DNA of 64,000 nucleotides from Halospina denitrificans (GCF_004364635.1 NZ_SOAX01000008.1:69196-133195), one strand, 5' to 3'; numbered from the stretch's first letter, positions 28,329 through 37,430 are shown. Notes: generated by a model not told the origin, from the sequence alone. Made by a program: numbers and translations.

Positions 28329-29924
28329 TCAGCCCTCCGCGGCCCGGCCCTTCTGCGGAAAGAGTCCGCGCGGGCGTTTCTGGATGAAGAGGATGATGAA
28401 CACCAGCACCATGACCTTGGCCAGTACCGCACCGGCCCAGGGCTCAAGGAGCTGGTTGATGGTGCCCAGCGACAGGCCCGCAACCAGAGTCCCCAGCAGG
28501 TTCCCGACGCCGCCGAACACAACCACCATGAAGGAGTCCACAATGTAGTTCTGGCCCAGGTTCGGCCCAACGTTGGTGATCTGGGATAGGGCGACCCCCG
28601 CCAGTCCGGCCACACCGGAGCCAAGAGCAAAGGTCATGATGTCCACTCGTGTGGCCCGGATACCCATAGACCGCGCCATGGCGCGATTCTGGGTCACGGC
28701 CCTAACTTCCAGGCCCAGGCGGGTCCGGCGCATCACCAGTAGAAGCGCTGCGAAGACCGCCAGCGCGAAGCCCAGTATGTAAAGCCGGTTGAACGTGAGT
28801 GACAGCGCCTCGTTGATCATCAGCGAACCACTCATCCACTCAGGCGTCACCACGGTCCGGTTCAGCGGTGAAATGACCGTACGCACCAGCTGCTGGAGGA
28901 TCAGGCTGACACCAAAGGTGGCCAGCAGGGTTTCCAGTGGACGCCCTTTCAGGAACTGGATGATGCTGCGCTCAATCACGATGCCGGCGGAGGCCGACAC
29001 CATGAAGCCGACGGGAACCGCCAGCACCAGCGCCAGACCCGGCTGCCCCGGAAGCAGTTGCTGCATGCCCCAGGCACTATAAGCGCCAAGCATGATCAAC
29101 TCACCATGCGCCATGTTGATCACGCCCATCACACCGAAGGTGATGGCCAGCCCGACCGCGGCCAGCGCCAGAACCGAACCCAGACTGAGCCCGAAATAGA
29201 GCGTCTCGGCCGCGTTGTTGATCTTGAGGAGTTGTTCTATGGAGGTCAGTGCTTCACTTGCGGCGCTTGCAAGCTCGGGATCATCGCTGGAGGCTGCCTT
29301 GTTGAGTGCCGAGCGCGCTTCACTGCTCAGACTCCCCCTGAGAGTGTCGATCGCTGACACATCGCCCCGTTGAACCCGGTGAATAGCGAGCGCCTCGGCC
29401 AGATAGTCTCGGACGTCCTCATCTTCTGCTGATTCCATCAGCGACTCGACGGACTCCGCCATGACCGCATCAACTTCCCCGCGCAGCTCGCGGGCTGCCT
29501 CACGCCGCTTGGCGGGATCATCGACCTTGAGGTCCAGCAGGCCGAGGATATTGCCAATCCGACTTCTCAGCGAATTATTGATGCGAACGCGGTTCAGGTT
29601 ACGACGCGAGACTTCGCCAATCGCTTCGCCGGTCAGCGCATCCTCAACGGTCCAATCCCGGCCGCGGTTCTCCAGAACCACGACGAATCGGCCTGAATCA
29701 TCCATACGACTGAGCTTGTTATCAGCGAACGCTTGCAGCCAATGCCTTGCTCGTGGGTCGCCACTCTCCGCAATCGCCGTTATTGCGGCTGCCTTGCCCG
29801 AAGCCGGCGCTTCCGCCAGCTCGGTCAGTAATGCCTGTCCATCCGCCTCCGCCGATGCAGCCATGCACGGCCAGATGAGCAAACAGACAATCAGAATCGG
29901 TTCGAGCCATCGACGGATGCTCAT
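28329..29924 (-). CDS. urtB: Urea ABC transporter permease UrtB
   Basis: LivH-type permease, 531 residues. A signal sequence (ILIVCLLIWPCMAASAEA) is followed by a soluble, probably periplasmic, helical region of roughly 200 residues with HEAT-like repeats (for example GDPRARHWLQAF, DDPELASAASEALTSI). The permease proper starts near residue 235 with LYFGLSLGSVLALAAVGLAI and includes GVMGVINMAHGELIMLGAY and TQNRAMARSMGI. This two-part layout is normal for proteobacterial UrtB. A long stem-loop separates it from urtA. Confidence 0.95.
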   Translation of the reverse strand: MSIRRWLEPILIVCLLIWPCMAASAEADGQALLTELAEAPASGKAAAITAIAESGDPRARHWLQAFADNKLSRMDDSGRFVVVLENRGRDWTVEDALTGEAIGEVSRRNLNRVRINNSLRSRIGNILGLLDLKVDDPAKRREAARELRGEVDAVMAESVESLMESAEDEDVRDYLAEALAIHRVQRGDVSAIDTLRGSLSSEARSALNKAASSDDPELASAASEALTSIEQLLKINNAAETLYFGLSLGSVLALAAVGLAITFGVMGVINMAHGELIMLGAYSAWGMQQLLPGQPGLALVLAVPVGFMVSASAGIVIERSIIQFLKGRPLETLLATFGVSLILQQLVRTVISPLNRTVVTPEWMSGSLMINEALSLTFNRLYILGFALAVFAALLLVMRRTRLGLEVRAVTQNRAMARSMGIRATRVDIMTFALGSGVAGLAGVALSQITNVGPNLGQNYIVDSFMVVVFGGVGNLLGTLVAGLSLGTINQLLEPWAGAVLAKVMVLVFIILFIQKRPRGLFPQKGRAAEG

Positions 29925-29963
29925 GATCGTGTCCTGTTTCCTGTCGGGACCCTGGGTTGGAAT

Positions 29964-29996
29964 GCAATCGCCCGAGATACAGCCCCGGGCGATTGC
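29964..29996 (-). other. Intra-operon stem-loop between urtA and urtB
   Basis: GCAATCGCCCG and CGGGCGATTGC form a perfect 11-bp stem with an 11-base loop in the 91-base gap between urtA and urtB. There is no T-run after it on the minus strand. It probably protects the 3' end of a processed urtA message, raising binding protein over permease, as hairpins do in other binding-protein operons. Confidence 0.65.
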
Positions 29997-30015
29997 GCGC
30001 TGGGGCGGTTACCCC

Positions 30016-31317
30016 TTACTCACTGGACTGCTGACCGCCGCACTCGCCCTTGGCGACGTTGTAGTTGCCGCAGTTGAGCGGGTCACGCCAGTCGCTGATG
30101 ATGTCCCGCGAGCCGTCCAGGTAGTCCGACCAGGCATCGCCGGGCACGGTTCCAGGCGTCTGCCAGACGGTCGAGAACTGGCCATTGTCCTGGATCTCGC
30201 CGATAAGCACGGGCTTGGTGATGTGGTGGTTCGGCATCATGGTGGCGTAGCCGCCGGTCAGGTTGGGCACGGTGACCCCGATGATGGCATCCTCGACGGC
30301 GTCAACATCCGTCGTGCCGGCCTGCTTGACGGCCCTGGTCCACATGTTGAAGCCAATGTAGTGCGCTTCCATGGGATCGTTGGTCACCGCGGTTTCATCG
30401 CCGGTGTATTCAATCCATTTGTCAATGAAGTCGTAGTTGGCATCGGTTCCAACACTCATGAAGTAGTTCCAGGCTGCGAGGTGACCCACCAGCGGACCGG
30501 TGTCGATACCGGAGAGTTCCTGTTCACCAACAGAGAAGGCGATGACCGGAATATCCGTGGCTTCAATGCCCTGGTTCGCCAGCTCCTGATAGAAGGGAAC
30601 GTTCGCATCACCATTGATGGTTGAAACGACGGCCGTCTTCTTGCCCTGGTTACCGAATTCCTTGATGTCGGAAACAATGGACTGCCAGTTGGAGTGACCA
30701 AAGGGTGTGTAGTTGATCATGATGTCGGCGTCGGCAACGCCTTTGTTCTTCAGGTAGGTCTCAAGAATCTTGTTGGTCGTCCGCGGATAGACGTAATCAG
30801 TGCCGGCCAGCACCCAGCGCTCAACGCCAACCTCATTCATGAGGTAATTAACGGCGGGGATGGCCTGCTGGTTCGGGGCCGCGCCGGTATAGAAGATGTT
30901 CTTGGACGATTCCTCACCCTCGTACTGGACCGGGTAGAACATCAGGCCGTTCAGCTCTTCCACCACCGGCAGTACCGATTTACGGGAGACAGAAGTCCAG
31001 CTTCCGAAGATAACGTCCACCTCTTCCTCGGCGAGCAGTTCACGCGCTTTCTCGGCAAAGAGCGGCCAGTCGGAGGCGGGATCCACCACAACCGGCTCGA
31101 TTTCACGGCCGAGAAGACCGCCTTTCTCGTTCTGCTCTTCAATGAGCATCATGACCGTGTCCTTGAGGGTAGACTCACTGATGGCCATGGTGCCGGACAG
31201 GGAGTGAAGGATGCCGACCTTGATCGGGTCCTCTTCCTGAGCCTGGAGGCCAGTGGCGCCCAGCGCCAGTGACGCTGCGGCCAGCAGGCTGGCAATGCGT
31301 GTCTTGGCTGTATTCAC
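30016..31317 (-). CDS. urtA: Urea ABC transporter substrate-binding protein UrtA
   Basis: Periplasmic receptor for urea. The start is GTG at 31317, because AAGGAG lies 6 bases upstream and the codon opens a signal peptide (NTAKTRIASLLAAASLALGATGLQAQ). 433 residues. The mature protein has the family blocks KVGILHSLSGTMAISESTLKD, VVDPASDWPLFAEKA, FGSWTSVSRKSVLPV and LFYPVQYEGEESS. It is the first gene of the thirteen-gene run and is preceded by a sigma-54 promoter and NtrC-like sites. Confidence 0.97.
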   Translation of the reverse strand: MNTAKTRIASLLAAASLALGATGLQAQEEDPIKVGILHSLSGTMAISESTLKDTVMMLIEEQNEKGGLLGREIEPVVVDPASDWPLFAEKARELLAEEEVDVIFGSWTSVSRKSVLPVVEELNGLMFYPVQYEGEESSKNIFYTGAAPNQQAIPAVNYLMNEVGVERWVLAGTDYVYPRTTNKILETYLKNKGVADADIMINYTPFGHSNWQSIVSDIKEFGNQGKKTAVVSTINGDANVPFYQELANQGIEATDIPVIAFSVGEQELSGIDTGPLVGHLAAWNYFMSVGTDANYDFIDKWIEYTGDETAVTNDPMEAHYIGFNMWTRAVKQAGTTDVDAVEDAIIGVTVPNLTGGYATMMPNHHITKPVLIGEIQDNGQFSTVWQTPGTVPGDAWSDYLDGSRDIISDWRDPLNCGNYNVAKGECGGQQSSE

Positions 31318-31400
31318 ATCGATCTCCTTGCAGTCACGTTGCAGTTTGCGCCGAACTGGCGCAGCCCGATACGAAGGCATCGGCTTCGTGGCGACGGGTT

Positions 31401-31416
31401 TGCAAGGGTTATGCCA
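31401..31416 (-). promoter_or_regulatory. Sigma-54 promoter of the urt-ure operon
   Basis: On the minus strand TGGCATAACCCTTGCA matches the sigma-54 consensus TGGCAC-N5-TTGC, with the invariant GG and GC separated by exactly 10 bases. The start of transcription would be near 31391, about 74 bases before the urtA GTG. Nitrogen-limited activation is the expected behaviour for urea uptake genes. Confidence 0.8.
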
Positions 31417-31521
31417 TAAAAGCGCCTCCATATAGATGTCAATAAAAACAGGGCCCTATAGAGGGGTTCTGTGTAGGATCAATAAAAAAGCCAGAAGGGT
31501 GATTCGAATTAATGGGCTATA

Positions 31522-31538
31522 AGCACCAGAATAGGGCG
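31522..31538. promoter_or_regulatory. NtrC-like enhancer site 1
   Basis: AGCACCAGAATAGGGCG compared with the NtrC consensus TGCACCA-N3-TGGTGCA has six of seven matches in the left arm and four of seven in the right. Its centre is about 140 bases upstream of the predicted sigma-54 start. Confidence 0.55.
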
Positions 31539-31553
31539 GCCAGCCAGACGTTT

Positions 31554-31570
31554 CGCCTTGTTCTGGTGCA
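31554..31570. promoter_or_regulatory. NtrC-like enhancer site 2
   Basis: CGCCTTGTTCTGGTGCA has a perfect right arm TGGTGCA and a poor left arm. Its centre is 32 bases from site 1, three helical turns, the same spacing as the paired NtrC sites at E. coli glnA. Confidence 0.5.
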
Positions 31571-31752
31571 ATCAGGGACTGGCGCTTTTTTTGACCTGGC
31601 AAAGAGCCGTATTTTTCCAGTAATAGGTCGTTCCGAAACGGCGGCAGGATCACGTGCTATCTTTCTAGTATGTCTATTCTAATTTTCACTGATAGTTTCG
31701 AAGGCAATACTGGGTAAAGGCTGCACCAGCCAAACCAAGCCATGAGTGGTTC

Positions 31753-33018
31753 ATGATGGAAAGAACGCCGAAAAACAGACCCGAGACCGGGGGGCAGCAT
31801 CCCCGCATCGGACTTGCCCTTGGTGGGGGAGGCCCTCTCGGAGGGATCTATGAAATGGGGGCGCTTCGGGCTCTGGATGAGGCCCTGGACGGCATCGACT
31901 TCAATGACCTCTACGTCTATGTCGGGGTGAGTGCCGGGTCCTTCGTGGCGGCGAATCTGGCTAACCAGATGACCACGGCCCAGTTGTGCCGAATTTTTGT
32001 GAAGAACGAGGCTGACGTACACCCCTTCCATCCGGAAGTGTTCTATCGACCGGCCTTTCGCGAATACTTCCGGCGGGCAGCGGCAGTTCCGGGGCTTCTG
32101 TGGGAGGCATTGGGGCGCTTTGCCAGCAATCCCTACGACCAGAGTCTGCTGGAGGCCCTGACTGTGCTGGCCCAGGCGGCGCCGGCCGGCCTTTTCGACA
32201 ATACCGGGCTGCATGAGTACCTGCGCCGGGCGTTCAGCATGCTCGGGCGCACGAACGATTTCCGGGAGCTTCGCCGCCGGCTCTACATCATTGCCGCGGA
32301 TCTGGAGAGCAGTGAGGCGGTACGGTTGGGAGCGCCTGGTTTTGATCATGTGCCCATATCCCGGGCGGTACAGGCCAGTGTCGCATCCCCGGCCATCTAT
32401 ATGCCGGTGGAGATTGACGGGCGCTATTACGTCGACGGCACCCTGCGCAAGGGGCTGCATGCCTCTGTGGCGCTTGAGGATGGTGCGGATCTGGTCATCG
32501 CGATCAACCCGCTGGTGCCAATTGATGCCAGTGCCGCGGTGCGTGCCGGCACCATGAAACCGGGGGCGCTCACGGATTCCGGGATGCCCAATATCCTCGG
32601 GCAGACCTATCGAACGATGGTCTATTCACGCATGCAGGCGGGTATGGATCAGTATGCCGAGCAGTACCCGGACGCGGATATCGTGCTTTTCCAGCCGGAG
32701 CGGGATGATGCCAAGCTGTTCTTTTCGAACGTGTTCAGTTTCCAGTCCCGTCGCATGGCCTGTGAACACGCCTACCAGATGACAAGGCGTGACCTGCTGC
32801 GGCGCGCGGATGAGCTGGAAGCCCAGCTGGCCCCTTACGGCATAACGCTGAGGCGTGAATGCCTGGAGGATGAGCAGCGGACCATCAGCACCAGCCTCTA
32901 CGGGGAGATGCTGCCGGTCTATGTGGCGCGTGAACGCCAGGGCAAACGCAGGAGCCGATTCAGTGCAGGCGTGCAGAATGTATCGGGCATTCTGAACAAT
33001 GCCCGACAGATTCTGTAA
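31753..33018 (+). CDS. Patatin-like phospholipase
   Basis: 421 residues with the patatin serine-aspartate dyad: the oxyanion loop LGGGGPLGGIYEMG (23-36), nucleophile S60 in GVSAGS and D228 in VDGTLRKG. There is no signal peptide, so it is probably a cytoplasmic or membrane-surface lipid acyl hydrolase. The C-terminal 100 residues are basic and helical (SRRMACEHAYQMTRRDLLRRADELEAQ) and may bind membrane or granule surfaces. The start could also be one codon later; no ribosome site is evident. It ends at a strong terminator. Substrate unknown. Confidence 0.88.
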   Translation: MMERTPKNRPETGGQHPRIGLALGGGGPLGGIYEMGALRALDEALDGIDFNDLYVYVGVSAGSFVAANLANQMTTAQLCRIFVKNEADVHPFHPEVFYRPAFREYFRRAAAVPGLLWEALGRFASNPYDQSLLEALTVLAQAAPAGLFDNTGLHEYLRRAFSMLGRTNDFRELRRRLYIIAADLESSEAVRLGAPGFDHVPISRAVQASVASPAIYMPVEIDGRYYVDGTLRKGLHASVALEDGADLVIAINPLVPIDASAAVRAGTMKPGALTDSGMPNILGQTYRTMVYSRMQAGMDQYAEQYPDADIVLFQPERDDAKLFFSNVFSFQSRRMACEHAYQMTRRDLLRRADELEAQLAPYGITLRRECLEDEQRTISTSLYGEMLPVYVARERQGKRRSRFSAGVQNVSGILNNARQIL

Positions 33019-33040
33019 TCACAGCCATCGCCGGTTTGAC

Positions 33041-33095
33041 GCCCTTCGCCCAACCCCTCCTGTAATACCCCACAGCTCCGGGCGAAGGGCCTTTT
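33041..33095 (+). terminator. Terminator after the patatin gene
   Basis: GCCCTTCGCCC and GGGCGAAGGGC form a perfect 11-bp stem around a 28-base loop, followed by CTTTTT on the plus strand. It lies 22 bases past the patatin stop and just before the end of the convergent hslU. Confidence 0.8.
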
Positions 33096-33098
33096 TAT

Positions 33099-34427
33099 TC
33101 AGAGAATGTAGCGGCTGAGATCCTGGTCTTCGGCCAGGCTGCCAAGCTGTTCATCCACGTACGCGGCTGTCACTTCAAAGCGTTCGTTGAGGCCGTCCCC
33201 CGCATCGAAGGAGGCTTCGTCCAGAAGTTTCTCCATGACCGTGTGAAGCCGCCGGGCGCCGATGTTCTCGGTGGTCTCGTTCACCTTCCAGGCGATTTCC
33301 GCAATCCGGTCGATGGCTTCGGTGGTGAAGCTCAGTTCGACCCCTTCTGCCGACATCAATGCCCGGTACTGCTCAACCAGTGACGCTCTCGGCTCGGTCA
33401 GGATGCGCTTGAAATCCTGAGGAGTCAGCGCCTTGAGTTCCACCCGGATGGGCAGGCGGCCCTGCAGCTCCGGAATCAGGTCTGACGGCTTGGTCAGGTG
33501 GAAGGCGCCGGAAGCAATGAACAGGATGTGATCGGTCCGGATCATGCCGAACTTGGTGCTGACCGTGCTGCCCTCAATCAGCGGCAGAAGGTCACGCTGG
33601 ACGCCTTCCCTGGAGACATCCGAGGAGCTTTGGGCGTCGCTTTTCTTGGCAACCTTGTCAAGCTCATCCAGAAAGACAATGCCGTTCTGCTCCACCTCCT
33701 GAATGGCGCGCTGCTTGATATCGTCCTCATTGACCAGCTTGGCCGCCTCCTCCTCACGGACCTGCTCAAAGGCGTCCGCAACCCGCATCTTCCGGGTCTT
33801 GCGCTTGTCATTGGACATGCTGGAGAACATGGACTGCAGCTGGCTGGTCATCTCCTCCATGCCGGGAGGGGACATGATCTCGACGCCGCCGGACGAGGCG
33901 CTCACATCAATCTCGATTTCCTTGTCGTCCAGCTCACCTTCGCGCAGCTTCTTGCGGAACATCTGGCGGGTGCTGGAGTTGGACTGCTCCTCGCTCGACT
34001 CCTGGTCGCGCGGTGGACGCAGCAGGGCGTCGAGGATGCGGTCCTCGGCCGCGTCCATGGCGCGGTCACGAACCCGGTTCATCTCCTTTTCCCGGAGCAG
34101 GCCGACCGCGTTCTCCGCCAGGTCCCGGATGATGGATTCCACATCGCGGCCCACATAGCCCACCTCGGTGAACTTGGTGGCTTCCACCTTGATGAAGGGC
34201 GCTTCCGCGAGCTTGGCAAGACGCCGTGCAATCTCGGTCTTGCCGACGCCAGTGGGGCCGATCATGAGGATGTTCTTGGGCGTGATCTCCTCCTGGATGG
34301 CGGTGTCCGCCTGCATCCGCCGCCAGCGGTTGCGCAGGGCAATGGCGACGGAGCGCTTGGCCTCGTCCTGGCCAACAATGTGGCGGTTCAGCTCATCCAC
34401 AATTTCCCGTGGGGTCATGGCAGCCAT
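33099..34427 (-). CDS. hslU: ATP-dependent protease ATPase subunit HslU
   Basis: AAA+ unfoldase that feeds substrates to HslV. 442 residues. Walker A is GPTGVGKTE (57-65), the HslU-specific I domain follows (about 105-240, with [13 protein letters not shown]-like acidic stretch), Walker B is [10 protein letters not shown], and the C-terminus ends in the conserved SRYIL that inserts into HslV. AGGAG precedes the ATG. It lies 11 bases after hslV. Confidence 0.98.
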   Translation of the reverse strand: MAAMTPREIVDELNRHIVGQDEAKRSVAIALRNRWRRMQADTAIQEEITPKNILMIGPTGVGKTEIARRLAKLAEAPFIKVEATKFTEVGYVGRDVESIIRDLAENAVGLLREKEMNRVRDRAMDAAEDRILDALLRPPRDQESSEEQSNSSTRQMFRKKLREGELDDKEIEIDVSASSGGVEIMSPPGMEEMTSQLQSMFSSMSNDKRKTRKMRVADAFEQVREEEAAKLVNEDDIKQRAIQEVEQNGIVFLDELDKVAKKSDAQSSSDVSREGVQRDLLPLIEGSTVSTKFGMIRTDHILFIASGAFHLTKPSDLIPELQGRLPIRVELKALTPQDFKRILTEPRASLVEQYRALMSAEGVELSFTTEAIDRIAEIAWKVNETTENIGARRLHTVMEKLLDEASFDAGDGLNERFEVTAAYVDEQLGSLAEDQDLSRYIL

Positions 34428-34438
34428 AGAAACTCCTG

Positions 34439-34969
34439 TCAGTCGCTGGTGCTGAGAACTTCCAGCGCTCGGTTGTGATTGGTAAAGACACAGATGTCGG
34501 CGGCGATGTCGAGCCCCTTCTCCGTGATCTCATGGGCGGAGAGATCCGTGTTCTCAAGCAGGGCGCGTGCGGCCGCCTGGGCGTAGGGCCCCCCGGACCC
34601 CATGGCAATCAGGCTGTTCTCCGGCTCGACGACGTCGCCGTTGCCGGTGATGATCAGGGAGGTCGTGGCATCGGCAACGGCGAGCATGGCCTCAAGACGG
34701 CGAAGGGCCCGGTCCGTTCGCCAGTCCTTGGCCAGTTCCACGGCGGCCCGGGTCAGGTTTCCCTGGTGTTTTTCCAGTTGCGCCTCGAACCGTTCGAACA
34801 GCGTAAATGCATCGGCCGTTCCCCCGGCAAAGCCGGCAAGGACCTTATCGTTGTAGAGACGGCGAATCTTGCGGGCGTTGCCCTTCATGACGGTATTGCC
34901 GAGGGAGACCTGGCCGTCGCCTCCCATGGCGACTTCACCTTCGCGGCGGACGGAAAGAATGGTTGTCAT
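34439..34969 (-). CDS. hslV: ATP-dependent protease proteolytic subunit HslV
   Basis: Proteasome-like threonine peptidase, 176 residues. After removal of Met the catalytic Thr2 is exposed ([22 protein letters not shown]). Family blocks [17 protein letters not shown] and [13 protein letters not shown] are present. A GGAG ribosome site lies before the ATG, and a sigma-32-like promoter stands directly upstream, consistent with heat-shock induction of hslVU. Confidence 0.98.
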   Translation of the reverse strand: MTTILSVRREGEVAMGGDGQVSLGNTVMKGNARKIRRLYNDKVLAGFAGGTADAFTLFERFEAQLEKHQGNLTRAAVELAKDWRTDRALRRLEAMLAVADATTSLIITGNGDVVEPENSLIAMGSGGPYAQAAARALLENTDLSAHEITEKGLDIAADICVFTNHNRALEVLSTSD

Positions 34970-35008
34970 TGGCGCTCCAGCTCTTTAAGGCGTGAATGGC
35001 TCGTTCTG

Positions 35009-35037
35009 AAATGGAGGCGCCCGGCCGGGAATTCAAG
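35009..35037 (-). promoter_or_regulatory. Sigma-32-like heat-shock promoter of hslVU
   Basis: On the minus strand CTTGAA (35037-35032) and CTCCATTT (35016-35009) match the heat-shock consensus CTTGAA / CCCCATnT with one mismatch in the -10 box and a 15-base spacer. It lies between the SPOR gene stop and hslV, with a leader of about 33 bases. Confidence 0.6.
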
Positions 35038-35040
35038 GGG

Positions 35041-35592
35041 TCATTCGTCGGTTTTCCGTTCGCGAACGAGTGGCTGGATGTTGATGGATACGAGGCGATC
35101 AACCGCCTTGTTCATGTCACTGCGTGACCCGTAGGGACCGACCATCACCCGATACCAGGTTTTGTTCCCTTCAACGCTGACTTCCGTGATCTGGGCTCTC
35201 AGCCCCTGGAACCCAACCTGGGCCCGCTGACGTTCCGCGTCTTCGCGTGTGCGGAACGACCCCGCCTGGAGGATGTATTCGCGATCCTGTGCGGCCAGAT
35301 CCGGTTCGGGTTCATAGGCTTCTGTATTCGGGGTCATCACCTCGGATTCCGGAAGCATTTCATAGAATCGGAACTCCGGATCCTCGCGTTCTTTCTCGCC
35401 CGTGTCGGTCTGCGGCGCGGAAATCGTGGGAACGTCTTCCTGGCGCTGATCCTGTGCCGGATCAATGGTGTTGAGGTAGACAAGGAAACCCACGAAGCCG
35501 GAGACGGCGGCAACAGGAATCAACCAACGCATGGAAGCGCCTCCCGAGTCGGTGTTTTTGCGGCTCTTGCCGGAGCCCGATTTTGATGCCAT
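35041..35592 (-). CDS. SPOR-domain protein, FtsN-like
   Basis: 183 residues with a short basic cytoplasmic N-terminus (SKSGSGKSRKN), one membrane helix (about 23-41, MRWLIPVAAVSGFVGFLVY), an acidic periplasmic linker with FRFYEMLPESEV, and a C-terminal SPOR domain (about 105-180, YILQAGSFRTREDAERQRA, WYRVMVGPYGSR) that binds denuded septal glycan. Position between argS/priA and hslV is that of ftsN in enterobacteria and of its counterpart in Pseudomonas, so a division role is likely but inferred. Confidence 0.85.
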   Translation of the reverse strand: MASKSGSGKSRKNTDSGGASMRWLIPVAAVSGFVGFLVYLNTIDPAQDQRQEDVPTISAPQTDTGEKEREDPEFRFYEMLPESEVMTPNTEAYEPEPDLAAQDREYILQAGSFRTREDAERQRAQVGFQGLRAQITEVSVEGNKTWYRVMVGPYGSRSDMNKAVDRLVSINIQPLVRERKTDE

Positions 35593-35606
35593 GGATCTGA
35601 CCCGCG

Positions 35607-37361
35607 TTACATGGATTCCGGAGCGCTGACCCCGAGCAGTTCAAGGCCGTTGGCAATGACCTGCCGCACGGCCAGTGACAGCGCGATACGCGCCCTGCAG
35701 AGGTTGGCGTCCTCCACCAGCACCTTGTGCGCGTTGTAATAGGTGTGGAAGAGCCCGGCAAGGTCCCTGAGGTAATGGGTCAGCTGGTGGGGTTCCAGTT
35801 GCTCCGCGGCCTTGGCGAGAACCTCGGGGTAGCGGGACATCAGGGCGGCGATATCCTTCTCTTCTTCCAGGGTGAGCAGGGCCAGGGCCTCGTCATCCAG
35901 GTTGAGCGCTTCCTCGCTGGTCATATCGCGAAGCTTTTCCAGCATGCTGCAGACGCGCGCATGGGCGTACTGGATGTAGTAGATCGGGTTGTCCTTGCTC
36001 TCGGACTTGGCCAGCTCCAGGTCAAAGTCCATGTGCTGTTCGGCCTTGCGGGTAACATAGAAGAAGCGCGCCGCGTCCTTGCCAACTTCATCGCGCAGTT
36101 CGCGCATGGTCACGAAGGAGCCGCTGCGCGTGGACATGGAAAGCCGCTCGCTGCCCCTGTAGAGAATGGCAAACTGCACCAGCTGGATATCCAGCCGGGC
36201 CGGATCAATGCCCAGGGCCTGGATGGCTCCCTTTACCCGAGCCATGTAACCGTGGTGATCGGCACCCCAGACGTTGATGACCCGCTCGAAGCCGCGCTCG
36301 AACTTGTTCAGGTGATAGGCGATGTCCGAGGCGAAATAGGTCGTCTCGCCGTTGTCCCGGCGTACCACCCGGTCCTTGTCGTCGCCGAATTCGGTGGCCC
36401 GGAACCAGGTGGCGCCGTTTTCCTCATACAGGTAGCCGCCCTGGTCGAGTCGCTGCAGAGCGGTCTCGATGTCGCCACGCAGGCTGCGTTCGGAAAACCA
36501 CTGGTCAAAAGTGATGCCGAAACTGGCCAGATCCTGGCGGATGTCGCCGAGGATGGAATTCAGTGCCAGGTCGAACACTTGGGCAAAGGCGCTTTCGCCG
36601 ATCAGCTCCCTTGTCCGGCTGACGAGGGCATCAATGTAAACTTCCTTGTCGCCGCCGTCGGGTTCATCCGCCGGGAGGTTGCTGAAGACGGTTGAAGCCG
36701 GGTGGTGAAAGTCATCCCCTGCATCCGACCTGAGCTGCTCCGCGATGGGAATGATGTAGTCCCCCCGGTACCCGTTGGCGGGGAAGGTAATGGTTTCCCC
36801 GCAGAGTTCGAGATAACGCAGCCAGACACTCAGGGCGAGGATGCTCATCTGCCGCCCGGCGTCGTTGACGTAGTACTCCCGGTGGACGTTGTACCCGATG
36901 GCCTCCAGCAGGTCGGCCACGCTGGCCCCGTAGGCGGCGCCGCGCCCGTGGCCAACGTGTAGCGGGCCCGTGGGGTTGGCGGAAACGAACTCCACCTGTA
37001 TCGGTGTGCCATGACCCAGGTCTTGGCGTCCGAACTCCCGGCCCTGTTCCCGGATAACCCGCAGGATGTCGAAGTGGCTGGCATCACTGACAAAGAAGTT
37101 GATGAAGCCAGGGCCAGCGATTTCCGTCTGGGTAATGGCGCTATCGTCCGGCAGGGCGCGCACGAGGTGCTCGGCCAGGTCGCGGGGCTTCATGCCTGCG
37201 GCCTTGGACGATTTCATGGCGATGTTGCTGGCAAAGTCGCCATGGTTCTTGTCGCGCGCCGTTTCCACGCCGATATCGGCCGTGAAGCCAGCGGGCAATA
37301 TGCCCTCATCAATCAGCGCATCCACTGCGTGCTGCAGTAACTCGGAAATTCGTTCTTTCAT
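35607..37361 (-). CDS. argS: Arginyl-tRNA synthetase
   Basis: Class I synthetase charging tRNA-Arg. 584 residues from the ATG at 37361, where the family N-terminus MKERISELLQHAVDALI begins; the frame extends 23 codons further without support. The HIGH-type motif is ANPTGPLHVGHGRG, and LSMSTRSGSFVTMREL replaces the KMSKS loop, as usual for ArgS. The C-terminal DALR anticodon-binding domain ends VIANGLELLGVSAPESM. A good promoter lies upstream. Confidence 0.98.
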   Translation of the reverse strand: MKERISELLQHAVDALIDEGILPAGFTADIGVETARDKNHGDFASNIAMKSSKAAGMKPRDLAEHLVRALPDDSAITQTEIAGPGFINFFVSDASHFDILRVIREQGREFGRQDLGHGTPIQVEFVSANPTGPLHVGHGRGAAYGASVADLLEAIGYNVHREYYVNDAGRQMSILALSVWLRYLELCGETITFPANGYRGDYIIPIAEQLRSDAGDDFHHPASTVFSNLPADEPDGGDKEVYIDALVSRTRELIGESAFAQVFDLALNSILGDIRQDLASFGITFDQWFSERSLRGDIETALQRLDQGGYLYEENGATWFRATEFGDDKDRVVRRDNGETTYFASDIAYHLNKFERGFERVINVWGADHHGYMARVKGAIQALGIDPARLDIQLVQFAILYRGSERLSMSTRSGSFVTMRELRDEVGKDAARFFYVTRKAEQHMDFDLELAKSESKDNPIYYIQYAHARVCSMLEKLRDMTSEEALNLDDEALALLTLEEEKDIAALMSRYPEVLAKAAEQLEPHQLTHYLRDLAGLFHTYYNAHKVLVEDANLCRARIALSLAVRQVIANGLELLGVSAPESM

Positions 37362-37401
37362 GCCGGAATTGCTCTCGTCGGCCGGGGGTTGGGGCTGCGG
37401 T

Positions 37402-37430
37402 ATTATCAGTGAAACCGGCTTCAGACTCAA
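37402..37430 (-). promoter_or_regulatory. Putative sigma-70 promoter of argS
   Basis: On the minus strand TTGAGT (37430-37425) and GATAAT (37407-37402) are 17 bases apart in the 93-base gap between priA and argS. The transcript would probably continue through the SPOR gene into hslVU. Confidence 0.6.

Larger units (their letters stand above)
31318..31752. other. Regulatory region between urtA and the patatin gene
   Basis: 435 bases without a gene between two divergent genes. It holds the sigma-54 promoter and two NtrC-like sites listed separately. The rest is AT-rich near 31430-31500 and 31610-31690; a lone TGCACCA half-site lies at 31722-31728. No clear sigma-70 promoter for the patatin gene was recognised. 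Confidence 0.6.

Noticed and set aside
31722-31728. TGCACCA as a third NtrC site
   Set aside because: Only one half-site matches, and the partner arm is absent at the required distance.
31742-31756. Four-codon frame (MSGS) overlapping the patatin start
   Set aside because: Too short and without a ribosome site; the overlap with the ATG is probably chance.
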